Assembly (NCBI RefSeq): GCF_004115155.1
Contig: NZ_RDSM01000001.1
Coordinates: forward strand, 1,612,001-1,676,000
Direction: 5' to 3'
Length of the DNA: 64,000 bases
Origin: Granulicella sibirica
Lineage (GTDB): Bacteria > Acidobacteriota > Terriglobia > Terriglobales > Acidobacteriaceae
Position 1 is the stretch's first letter. The number at the start of each line of letters is the position of its first letter. The notes beneath the pieces were generated by a model that was given only the letters and a program-made list of their open reading frames with translations, did not search any database and was not told the origin of the DNA. Below are positions 55,342 through 63,351 of this stretch, piece after piece. The translations under genes were made by a program, and so were the position numbers.

Positions 55342-56319
55342 TTGTGCATGGTCAAAAACTCCGCCAGCCACGGCCGTTCCGCCATCAGAGCAAAACCTAC
55401 CTCAGTGGCTAGCCGCATCCCTAACGGCGGCCGCGGCGTCATGATCTATTGGCACGTCGACCGCAAATTCGCTTGTATCTACTCACAGCTCAAGCGGTGC
55501 TCCTCCTCCGAAGTCGCGGCCATGATCGAAGGCGTCCTCCGGCACTGCACCGACATGGAGGTGCAGAGGTAGTACACCGACAGCCACGGCCAGAGCGAAG
55601 TGGCCTTCGCCTTCTGCAGGCTTCTGGGCTTCGAGCTGTTGCCCCGGCTGAAGGCCATCGCAACGCAACGGCTCTACCGGCCGGATGATTCGACCGAGTA
55701 CCCCGGCCTTGCGCCGGTCCTGTCGCGGACGATCAACTGGGAGCTGATCGCGCAACAGTACGACCAAATGGTCAAGTATGCGACTGCGCTGAAACTGGGC
55801 ACCGCCGACACCGGAGACATCCTGCGCCGCTTCCGCCGCGCCAATGTGCAGCATCCCGTCTACAAAGCGCTCGCGGAGTTGGGAAAGGCGACCAAGACCA
55901 TCTTCCTCTGTCGCTACCTGCACTCGCTGGAGTTGCGTCGAGAGATCCACGAAGGTCTGAACGTTATCGAAAACTGGAACAACGTCAACGACTTCATCTT
56001 CTTCGGCAAAGGCGGCGAGAGGGCTACCAACCGGATCGACGATCAGGAGATCGGGATGCTCTGTCTCCATCTGATCCAACTGTCGCTCGTCTACATCAAT
56101 ACCCTCATGATCCAACAGGTACTGGCCGAAACCGCCTGGAGCGGCCGCCTCAACACAGACGACCGGCGAGGCATCACTCCTATGACCCACAGTCACATCA
56201 ATCCCTATGGCAGTTTCCGGCTTGACCTCACCACCCGCTTACCTCTCGACCCGCCGCGTTTCGGGCCGCAATCGGTCGGAGCCCAGCTCCTGCTCGGCTA
56301 CGATCAACTGACCGGATGA
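55342..56319 (+). pseudogene. Tn3-family transposase, 5'-truncated with internal stop
   Basis: One frame holds [20 protein letters not shown], then a TAG at 55570, then in the same frame [71 protein letters not shown] and [20 protein letters not shown]. This is the C-terminal half of a Tn3 transposase including DDE-region motifs. The N-terminal 500 or more residues are absent and no terminal inverted repeat or resolvase was found. Confidence 0.85.
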
Positions 56320-56693
56320 CAGATTGCCCCTGGTGACAGCAATGTTGGGTCTACCCCGCTCTGGCATTTCCACGGCTCCATCTTAGGCTTTGCCTTCAAA
56401 ATAGTGTCATTACAGCCGTGTGGAATGCGTAATTGCAAAGTTGGAAACGCGGCCAGGACTCACCCGCTATCCTTCAGTCAGTCTGCGGGCTAAAGACCAA
56501 CGCCTTCCGTTCATGGACCCACCACAACCAAACGTCACGAATAAGCTGTAGTATACGAAACCGCAGTGTATCTGAATGCAAAGACAAGGCCGGTCTCCGA
56601 TTAGACGTTTCTGGTTCAATCGTTTTAGACTCGTTGTAACGATTGACTCCGAGTAAGGTGCGGGCTATCGGCAGGCTCTGCTAGTGGTGCGTG
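56320..56693. other. Intergenic after the Tn3 remnant
   Basis: No credible gene. I looked for a Tn3 38-bp-type end (GGGG...TAAG) and did not find one. Confidence 0.4.
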
Positions 56694-56951
56694 TTAAAAC
56701 TCCCGCCGCTCGATCGCTTTGACTGCTATCCTCAGCAGAATTGCGGAGATGACCAACGTTACCCCCACAGCACTGGCTGGGAAAGGCCAAGTCAGCAATG
56801 CAGTACGTTCATTCGTGTAGCGAAATCCCATCATCAATCCCCAAGGGTTGTAAGGGTGAAGTCGTTCATTTTTGAACGAAAGAGCCAAAGTTGCTATGAG
56901 GCCGAAGGCCAACAGCGGTGCCGTATACTCGCCATCAATAACAGAAGACAC
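56694..56951 (-). CDS. Small two-helix membrane protein
   Basis: An 85-residue frame with a GTG start at 56951. It has two hydrophobic helices (APLLAFGLIATLALSF and VGVTLVISAILLRIAVKAI) separated by HPYNPWGLMMGFRYTNERTA. The composition is protein-like, but no family was recognised and the start lacks a good ribosome binding site, so it may be the 3' part of a longer lost gene. Confidence 0.45.
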   Translation of the reverse strand: MSSVIDGEYTAPLLAFGLIATLALSFKNERLHPYNPWGLMMGFRYTNERTALLTWPFPASAVGVTLVISAILLRIAVKAIERREF

Positions 56952-57256
56952 GAGAAATGCGGTCGACAGAAAGAGAGATGACTCTTGCGGCGTCGGCTAC
57001 CTTACAAAACGCTCATCGGAAACCCTTATGAAAGGCCGATCCATGCTCAGACAAAAAGCCGATGGTTCGTTCAATTCGATCTGCCTGATTTGCCTGCAAA
57101 CGGTTTAGCGGCTCAATGGGAACAAGAGCGCGGGTGGTGCGCATGAAGCCAACAAAGCGCATGTGTGCGATCGCGAGACGTTGCTGCAAAACGATAAGCG
57201 GCAAAGACAGCGTATGAACTGAATCGAGCACCTGTTGCGGAAGCTGTCCAGCGACT
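56952..57256. other. Intergenic, no convincing gene
   Basis: A minus-strand frame at 57013-57273 overlaps the end of the pseudo-receiver gene and is rich in unlikely codons; I do not regard it as a gene. Confidence 0.4.
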
Positions 57257-57607
57257 CTAGGGGATGGCGACAAGGGTTCTTAGGGCCTTGAGCAAGGCAT
57301 CCGGCCCGTTCCAGACATCTACTGTCGGAACGTCCCCGGAAATGAATCCGTCGTGCTTATTTGCGTTCAAAACGAGTGTTTTTATCCCGTGTGGCAGCAT
57401 TTTTACCTTGAGCAACAGAGCTTCATCTTCTTGGGCAGAAACGGTGTGGCAGAGAATGAGCGCATCGGCGGGTCCAGCCTCAATGAGCTTCTCTACCTCC
57501 TCGCGAGTGTAGGCACAAAGGACGTCGAATCCCGCGCTTCGCACGAGTTCGCCCCGGATATCTAGCAAGGATTTGTCGTGTCCATAGTTCAAAATTCGCC
57601 GCTTCAT
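57257..57607 (-). CDS. Pseudo-receiver (degenerate response-regulator receiver domain)
   Basis: A 116-residue single-domain protein following the receiver pattern RRILNYGHDKSLLDIRGELV, RSAGFDVLCAYTREEVEKLI, ADALILCHTVSAQ, GIKTLVLNANKH, ALLKALRTLVAI. Compared with true receivers, the acidic pair is GH-D, the phospho-acceptor Asp is Cys (LILCHTV), and the Lys at the end of beta-5 is replaced (VWNGPDALL). It should not be phosphorylated and may act as a protein-binding decoy. It is divergent from a tiny HisKA-like gene at 57802. Confidence 0.78.
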   Translation of the reverse strand: MKRRILNYGHDKSLLDIRGELVRSAGFDVLCAYTREEVEKLIEAGPADALILCHTVSAQEDEALLLKVKMLPHGIKTLVLNANKHDGFISGDVPTVDVWNGPDALLKALRTLVAIP

Positions 57608-57801
57608 CGAGTCGTACCCCGCGCGAACTATATGATCCGCAGCCTAGTAACATACCTGCTTTTTTTCATTTAGTCAGTACGCTCGCTGACGGATAAGGAT
57701 CATCCTAGAGCATGCGTTCTTGAAGTCCGAAGCCCGAAAATGTAGGCATAACCGGCTCCCTATCCAACCGATCTTCAGCATTCCTCATCGGATTGATCAG
57801 T

Positions 57802-57987
57802 ATGTTGAACCAACCAACAAACCGTTCGGCGTCTCTGAGCGAGATCAATAACACGCTCGAAATCGTCGTCAACCTAATCTATCTCGCCAAGGCATCCGTC
57901 GAGGATTCGGCGAAGGTCATCGAGTATCTGAAGCAGGCCGAACGCCTCGCGTTGCAACTCGGTAAAGAGCTACAACTCGAATCGTAG
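57802..57987 (+). CDS. Stand-alone HisKA-like helical protein lacking the phospho-His
   Basis: A 61-residue protein from the ATG at 57802. Residues 13-60 read SEINNTLEIVVNLIYLAKAS then KVIEYLKQAERLALQLGKEL. This parallels the dimerisation helices of the kinase at 60455 (HEINNPLEAVINLLYLMKDE ... EYLGQAQSEVNRISEI), with Ser13 where the phospho-acceptor His would be. There is no ATPase domain. It could bind kinases or receivers as an inhibitor or scaffold (inference). The small size and weak ribosome binding site make it less certain. Confidence 0.6.
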   Translation: MLNQPTNRSASLSEINNTLEIVVNLIYLAKASVEDSAKVIEYLKQAERLALQLGKELQLES

Positions 57988-58165
57988 CCCAACTCCATCC
58001 TTGTTGCTCCGCATCCCTGTCGATTAGTGATTCCCATTGCCCTTAGTGGCAGCAATATTGCTGTCACCAGGGCCAATCAGCTAGGTCTAACAGTGTCGGC
58101 CGAGGCTCGACAAACGTGTCTATGCTGCAAGGCTTTCGCATAAACTGAGTACCTGGGGGGCAACA

Positions 58166-58597
58166 ATGAAATCCATTCTTATCGGCTTTTGCGCCGTCCT
58201 GACCTGCGGGCTCGCAGTGGCTCAAAACCCGTCGGAGTTCGCCGCGACCGATGCCAAGCTCCAGGCCTGCGTGGACAGAGATAGCAGCAACATGCACATC
58301 ATGGCGTGTAATTCCGTCGCTCAGATGTTCGCGGACGCCCGGCTGAATAATGTCTACCAGGCCTGGACCGAAGTGCTGAAGCATCCTAAGCCAGATGAAG
58401 CCAAGGACGACGCGGAAATCCTGAAGCGCCTCGTCGCGGCCGAGCGGGCCTGGATCACATTCAGGGACACGGACTGTAGCTTGCAAAGCACATCCATGCT
58501 CGGCGGTACCGGCGAGTCCAACGCCTAGGGCGACTGCGCCTACGCCATGACTAAAGCGCGCGTGAAGGCGCTAGAAGCGGCACGTAGCGCCCGCTGA
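58166..58597 (+). pseudogene. LprI/DUF1311-like secreted protein with in-frame TAG
   Basis: The frame starts after GGGGGGCAACA with a signal peptide (ILIGFCAVLTCGLAVAQNP) and the DUF1311 pattern DAKLQACVDRDSSNMHIMAC, LNNVYQAWTEVLKH and LVAAERAWITFRDTDCSLQS. A TAG at 58526 interrupts it; the same frame continues GDCAYAMTKARVKALEAARS to a TGA at 58595, supplying the last expected Cys. A single C-to-T-like change would explain it. Confidence 0.75.
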
Positions 58598-58670
58598 GGT
58601 GCTTAACCTTCTACAGAGTCCTAACGCCCGAGGCTTGGTGCGATGACCCCCAGAAGGTTGTACCCGCCGT

Positions 58671-58928
58671 CTAGCACTCTTTACACTTCTCGCAAACGTT
58701 GCAATGATCCGCAAACGCAATCCATCTACTGCTGTAGACGCCGATGACCTGGGGCCTCAGATCGACGAGCCCCCTTGCCAGGACGATCTTCCACTCTTCT
58801 GTGTGAGTTCGGGCAAAATCTTTGAGCAGCGCCATGCCCTCATCGCAAGCCGCTATCTCGTCCAGCGTCCATCGGTCAAGTAATTCTGCACTCGCAATCA
58901 TCCGCGACCGCCTTTCCGCGTACAGCAC
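58671..58928 (-). CDS. Small protein with Cys-rich C-terminus
   Basis: An 85-residue protein: RRSRMIASAELLDRWTLDEI, ACDEGMALLKDFARTHTEEW and a C-terminal HCNVCEKCKEC that could bind metal. It lies 6 nt downstream of another small gene on the same strand, supporting an operon. No family was recognised. Confidence 0.55.
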   Translation of the reverse strand: MLYAERRSRMIASAELLDRWTLDEIAACDEGMALLKDFARTHTEEWKIVLARGLVDLRPQVIGVYSSRWIAFADHCNVCEKCKEC

Positions 58929-58934
58929 TGTCCG

Positions 58935-59144
58935 TTAACCACATTTTCTCACCAGCGCCCGTTCCAGGATGAGCCTCGCGAGCCCCACGCAGTCCGCAAT
59001 GACAGACATGAGCCGTGGCGATGGGCCGCTTATGTTCTCATCCCGCGCGAGGCGAACGGCTGCAATGATGCTGGCAGCGATAACGACGGTTGAGGTGAAC
59101 CGCTCTCTGATCCGCTGAGCTTCCTCTACCGGCTCGAGGGCCAT
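58935..59144 (-). CDS. Small hypothetical protein
   Basis: A 69-residue protein from an ATG at 59144 (MALEPVEEAQRIRERFTSTV, VIAASIIAAVRLARDENISG, LARLILERALVRKCG). The frame is open to an ATG at 59303, but that would overlap the divergent gene at 59268, so the shorter start is preferred. Helical, no family recognised; the second gene of the pair follows after 6 nt. Confidence 0.5.
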   Translation of the reverse strand: MALEPVEEAQRIRERFTSTVVIAASIIAAVRLARDENISGPSPRLMSVIADCVGLARLILERALVRKCG

Positions 59145-59267
59145 ATCCGGGCACAGGAATCTCTTTTGACTCGGAACACGCCTGTTCAGGGCTAGTCCGC
59201 ACCGGTAAGCCAGAGCAACGATAGGCGGGGCCTGGAGCTCCAAGGACGGCGATGCTAGCCTGTGTTC

Positions 59268-59579
59268 ATGATTTGCAGGCTTGCGGTGCGTCGAGTTGTT
59301 CATCCCGAGGGAAATCTCACTCAGTACGTCCTTCGCGTGGCCGGGGCACCGACCTTAGGAAGTGCCGGTACCCTTAGCTCTGACGAGAAGACCTTTTCCG
59401 AGCACCAAGACGTGCTGTCGTGTCTTCGCTCTTTGGGTGTTTCGGACAAAGCCATCGCGCAATTCGAAGCAGCCGTGCTACAGCCTCACAGCGCTTTGAG
59501 ATTCGTTGGTTTTGCCGATCAGGAGCACATCGCCTTCGATCGCTTGCAAGACGACGGCTTCGACATTTTCATAGATTGA
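59268..59579 (+). CDS. Small hypothetical protein
   Basis: A 103-residue protein from the ATG at 59268 (GTG at 59262 possible). The C-terminal two thirds look well folded and charged: SSDEKTFSEHQDVLSCLRSL, VSDKAIAQFEAAVLQPHSAL and FADQEHIAFDRLQDDGFDIF. No family was recognised. Divergent from the two small genes to its left. Confidence 0.5.
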   Translation: MICRLAVRRVVHPEGNLTQYVLRVAGAPTLGSAGTLSSDEKTFSEHQDVLSCLRSLGVSDKAIAQFEAAVLQPHSALRFVGFADQEHIAFDRLQDDGFDIFID

Positions 59580-59666
59580 TTTCAGACATCTTAGGTAACC
59601 TATATAATTGATTACACAGCACTTAGGTCTGATAACGCCTTTTATGTACAGTAGGTACAATTCAGC

Positions 59667-59864
59667 ATGGCCACTGAAGAGCAGCTCCGTAAGTTGATTT
59701 CAAAATGGACCGGCGACAGAGACGGCTTCCGGGCGGAGGCACGTCGCTTGGAACTCTCTGACCTTAGCCGTCACGCAACCTCAGTCGCAATGCTGGAAGC
59801 TCGTGCTCAAGCAATTGACCGGTGCATAGTTGACGTACAGATTTTGCAACAAATCGCTGTCTAG
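59667..59864 (+). CDS. Small helical hypothetical protein
   Basis: A 65-residue protein: EEQLRKLISKWTGDRDGFRA and ARAQAIDRCIVDVQILQQIA, highly helical. Its stop overlaps the end of the convergent DUF2934 gene by 4 nt. No family was recognised; similar short proteins with this length and composition are frequent near DUF2934 genes (impression, unchecked). Confidence 0.5.
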   Translation: MATEEQLRKLISKWTGDRDGFRAEARRLELSDLSRHATSVAMLEARAQAIDRCIVDVQILQQIAV

Positions 59865-60121
59865 CCATTTTGCAACTGGTGCTCAGCCCTTAACCAATCT
59901 TGCGCGTCGCCGCCGTGCTGCCTTCCCCTTTGTATCCAGAGGTAATATGCCAACAACTGGATATCGTGCTGAGTCGGGGCAACAAGGGCCGGTTCCGCCG
60001 CTGAGCTTGCCTTCTTCTTCGCTGCAGATTTCCTTGCAGGAACGGTGCTGGCCTCTGCCGCTACAGAGGAAGCAGCCTTCTTCGCTGGTGTTTTCTTTGT
60101 TGTCATGGAAGCTTTCGGCAT
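59861..60121 (-). CDS. DUF2934 protein with Lys/Ala-rich tail
   Basis: An 86-residue protein. The N-terminal half is Ala/Lys/Ser-rich (TTKKTPAKKAASSVAAEAST), resembling histone-H1-like tails. The C-terminus is DUF2934: IQLLAYYLWIQRGRQHGG followed by AQDWLRAEHQL. The function is unknown; the basic tail suggests nucleic-acid binding (inference). Start at 60121 or an ATG at 60106. Confidence 0.78.
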   Translation of the reverse strand: MPKASMTTKKTPAKKAASSVAAEASTVPARKSAAKKKASSAAEPALVAPTQHDIQLLAYYLWIQRGRQHGGDAQDWLRAEHQLQNG

Positions 60122-60300
60122 ACCTAAAGTCTAATCGAAGCGCATTGTTCTCGAGGCCTGTAGGCCTACTCTCCCAGCTCGATCACTAAGACACAACGTT
60201 TCCAGAGGGATAGCGTCCTACTGAAAGTACGTTGCCGAACTTTCCGTTCCCTCGGTTCTGGCTTCCCCCTTCCGCAAACCGACTCCCGCCCAAAGACCGT

Positions 60301-60324
60301 AAGGCTCCCAGTAGTGGGAGCCTT
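60301..60324. terminator. Perfect hairpin between DUF2934 and the MHYT kinase
   Basis: A perfect 10-bp stem AAGGCTCCCA / TGGGAGCCTT with loop GTAG. It lies upstream of both divergent genes, so it is not an ordinary 3' terminator; it could insulate them or act in a leader transcript. The rest of 60122-60454 shows no gene. Confidence 0.5.
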
Positions 60325-60454
60325 CACTTCTGTGATCCGATAGGACTTCTAGCTGGCTACAACTGTTGTGGTAGTGGCGGGATGACAGAGCACCCGTCGA
60401 GGGGCATATTCTCGAACATGCACGTCGCGAGCAGATGCATTTCAAGAGGTAATC

Positions 60455-61966
60455 ATGAACGATTCCTTTGACTGGACGCGGGCACTCCTTTCCTGCCTGA
60501 TCGCTTCGATTTCAGCTTTTGTGGCATTCGAGGCGGTAGGACATAGGGAGCAAAGTGAGAAGCGACAACTTTGGATCACGTTAGGAAGCCTCACACTCGG
60601 CGTGGGAATCTGGTCCACCCACTTTCACAGCCTTTTGGGCTGGCATGCTGGGTTCCGACGCTTCTACGACACGCGGATTATCTTCGGGTCAGTTCTCCTG
60701 GCAGTCTTGGGGTCGTGGTTAGCGCTCAACCTCATTAGCCGCCCGTCGCCCGGGTCGCGCGTAAACAGAGCGATAGCCTCACTCTTTCTGGCCGGCGGGA
60801 TCACCGGGATGCATATGGCTGGAATGATCGCACTCCACTTCGCACCCGAAGCTCAATGGAGCATACCCTGGCTTACCGCTTCTTTCTGTATCGCAGTTCT
60901 CTTGAGCTATGGATCGCTTAGCTTATTGAGTTCGCGGAACTACGACGGAGCCAGAATGGCTTCGCGTGGTCTCGGTGCCACCACGCTCGGAGTTGGAATT
61001 TGCCTTGCCCATTTCACGGCCATGCACGCCATGATGCTGCCCAAGGGCATCCGATCAATCCAGACGCTCACAAACATGAGCGGACCAGTGTTGGGAAGAA
61101 TCGGGACGATCAATGTGTTCGTATTCGCGTTCGGTCTCCTAATCTTGAGCTATCACCGCAGCAGCCGCTGGATGCAGCTCGCTCATGAGGCTAGAGTTCA
61201 GGCCGAGGACGCAAGCAGACAAGCCGAACGGCTTGCGACCGCAGGCAAGATCGCAGCCTCAATCGCTCATGAGATCAATAATCCGCTCGAAGCAGTAATC
61301 AATCTTCTCTACTTGATGAAGGATGAAAAGAACGAAGCCTGCCGTCAGGAGTACTTGGGACAGGCCCAGAGCGAAGTGAACCGCATCTCTGAGATAACGA
61401 CCCACACTCTAAAGTTCTATCGACAGCAGAGTGCTCCTGAACTCGTTGACGTAACGGATCTCCTTGAGACCGCTATTGTTCTCTTTCAAGCCAAAATGGA
61501 TAGGGCTCAGATCCACGTTGAGCGATTCTGGGAGCCAGACCTTCCGCTAGTCCTCTGCAGAGCCGGGGAGATTCGCCAGGTGCTTGCCAATCTCGTCGGC
61601 AATGCGACGGACGCCATGCCCACGGGAGGGATTCTGCGACTCGTGTTGAGAAAGCGAGAAGATACGCTAGAAATCAGCGTTGCGGACACGGGATGCGGAA
61701 TCTCCGAAGAGACGAAGCAGCGAATCTTTGAGCCCTTCTTCACTACCAAAGGCGCCGCTGGAACAGGGCTTGGCCTGTCGATCAGTGCAGAGATCATCGC
61801 CAGGCACGGCGGCCAGATCGAACTCATGAGTTCTACGAAGCCAGAGGATCGCGGTACCCAGTTTCGGATTTGCCTTCCATGTCATCCGGAACAGCCCACG
61901 CCGACATTTTCAGAAGCTAGCCGGGAGCGGACCGGCGTTCTAAAGACCGCCCTCATGACCGGTTAG
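60455..61966 (+). CDS. MHYT-domain sensor histidine kinase
   Basis: A 503-residue protein. The N-terminal seven-helix MHYT sensor (about 5-225) has the metal-type His motifs in STHFHSLLGW, GMHMAGMIALHF and AHFTAMHAMM. A HisKA domain follows with IAASIAHEINNPLEAVINLL (phospho-His) and a HATPase domain with LANLVGNATDAMP, DTGCGISEETKQRIFEPFFT and GTGLGLSISAEIIARHGGQI. The MHYT domain is thought to sense O2, CO or NO through copper. No response regulator is adjacent, so it is an orphan in this window. Confidence 0.94.
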   Translation: MNDSFDWTRALLSCLIASISAFVAFEAVGHREQSEKRQLWITLGSLTLGVGIWSTHFHSLLGWHAGFRRFYDTRIIFGSVLLAVLGSWLALNLISRPSPGSRVNRAIASLFLAGGITGMHMAGMIALHFAPEAQWSIPWLTASFCIAVLLSYGSLSLLSSRNYDGARMASRGLGATTLGVGICLAHFTAMHAMMLPKGIRSIQTLTNMSGPVLGRIGTINVFVFAFGLLILSYHRSSRWMQLAHEARVQAEDASRQAERLATAGKIAASIAHEINNPLEAVINLLYLMKDEKNEACRQEYLGQAQSEVNRISEITTHTLKFYRQQSAPELVDVTDLLETAIVLFQAKMDRAQIHVERFWEPDLPLVLCRAGEIRQVLANLVGNATDAMPTGGILRLVLRKREDTLEISVADTGCGISEETKQRIFEPFFTTKGAAGTGLGLSISAEIIARHGGQIELMSSTKPEDRGTQFRICLPCHPEQPTPTFSEASRERTGVLKTALMTG

Positions 61967-62049
61967 GCTAACCGTTGTAGCTCGGATGCTCAGACTCTGA
62001 AAATCTATTAGGGTATCGGGTTATCCTGTTGACAGGCTAACGCGGTAGA

Positions 62050-62300
62050 TTACTCGGGATTATCAGCAAATACTTGCAGCGTTTCGCGCCCCTTCTCTTG
62101 GGCCGTGAAGTCCAGGAACTTCTGGTCTTTTGCTTTCGGGTGTTATTCTCGCCAGAGAATGCGAAGCCGCTCGGGCTAACCCTCATCCGGAAATAGGATC
62201 CGCGTGATCTTGCGTGGCAAGCCAGACACAAAGTAATCATCCGCTTCGGATCGTTGTTACGGGGTTCCCGATGATGAACAACTAGTGACCGCTTTCAGCG
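62050..62300 (-). pseudogene. HNH-endonuclease-like remnant
   Basis: Minus-strand reading gives VVHHREPRNNDPKRMITLCL then ACHA, resembling the H-H...C-x2-C core of HNH nucleases. After a shift and two stops come LRILWRE and KDQKFLDFTAQEKGRETLQV, the usual tail of this short family. No start is visible and the EAL gene ends 110 nt upstream. Confidence 0.5.
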
Positions 62301-62410
62301 CGTCAGCGTTGTACAGCCAGAAACGGCACACCTGTAGGTCCCCTTCAGAATTCGGACCACAAAGTACGCTAACCATTTCGTTGACGCCGAAAATCGGAAC
62401 GGGCAACGAC

Positions 62411-63231
62411 TTACGCCGCTGTGTAGTCCATTTGAACTGCCGAAGACTCAACTCGCTGCGTTGAAGACTCTTCGGGCCAACTGACAGGTGGTAGCTTCTC
62501 GAACGCCGGCTTCGCAAAGAGATAGCCCTGCATGAGCCGAACACCACAATCCCGCAGTGTTTCGAATTCTTCGAACGTCTCGACGCCTTCAGCGAGCATC
62601 TCCATCCCCAAGGCCTTTGTGAGCGCTACGATGGACTTCACGATCAGGAGAGCTGATGGACGCTGATGCACGTTCTTGACGAGATCGATGTCAAGCTTCA
62701 GGTAATCGATTGGTAAATCGACCAGCAGGTTCAACTCCGAGTAACCACTCCCAAAATCGTCCAGCGCAACCTTGAAACCTTGCCGCCGGTACTCCTCAAC
62801 AATGCTTCGAAGGTGTGCCTTGTCCTTGACCCTCTCGTTCTCGGTTATCTCGAAGATTAGGCGATCCACTGGAAAACCACACTTTCGCGCTGTCGCGAGC
62901 GTTAGTTGAATGCAGGCAGCCGGACTGTATACAGCTCCCGGCATGAAGTTGATTGAAAGCCTCGCTCCGCTTTCTGCTAAGCGCAGCTGGGAGGCCAGCA
63001 TGATCGCAGCCACGCGGCAGTTCTGGTCGAAGGCATACTTGTTTTGATCGGTGACTTGGCTCAGTACAGAGTAAGCCGATTCACCCTTCGGCCCGCGCAC
63101 CAGTGCCTCGTATGCGTAGACTTTTTCGTATCAACGTCCACGATTGGCTGGAACGCCATAGTGAATGGGAAAGGACTCTGGACGCCGTCTCTGCAAGCGC
63201 CGCATTTTGTAGTGCTCGTCACTTCGATCAT
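62411..63231 (-). pseudogene. EAL-domain cyclic-di-GMP phosphodiesterase with one frameshift
   Basis: From the ATG at 63231 the frame reads a CGAC-containing N-terminus (TTKCGACRDGVQSPFPFTMA) and FQPIVDVDTKK. A base is missing in a run of A/G near 63120; the next frame continues VYAYEALVRGPKGESAYSVL, SINFMPGAVYSPAACI, FEITENERVKD, VALDDFGSGYSELNLLVDLP, LKLDIDLV and MLAEGVETFEEF. The EAL catalytic set (E-A-L, N, E-N-E, D-D-F-G, K, E-G-V-E) is complete once the frame is restored. About 273 residues; pseudogene or sequencing indel. Confidence 0.82.
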
Positions 63232-63351
63232 TAGGTACCCGCATAGGCAATAAATGTGCTCGGTTCGATCCGGCCTTATTAGAGGCTGAGTCTCGACAAC
63301 GCTCGCGATTCGAGCTTAGATCCAACTCCTATGGAGAATACTCCCATGGTC

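Noticed and set aside
57013..57273. Minus-strand 86-codon frame after the pseudo-receiver gene
   Set aside because: It overlaps the end of the better-supported receiver-like gene and shows no conserved pattern.
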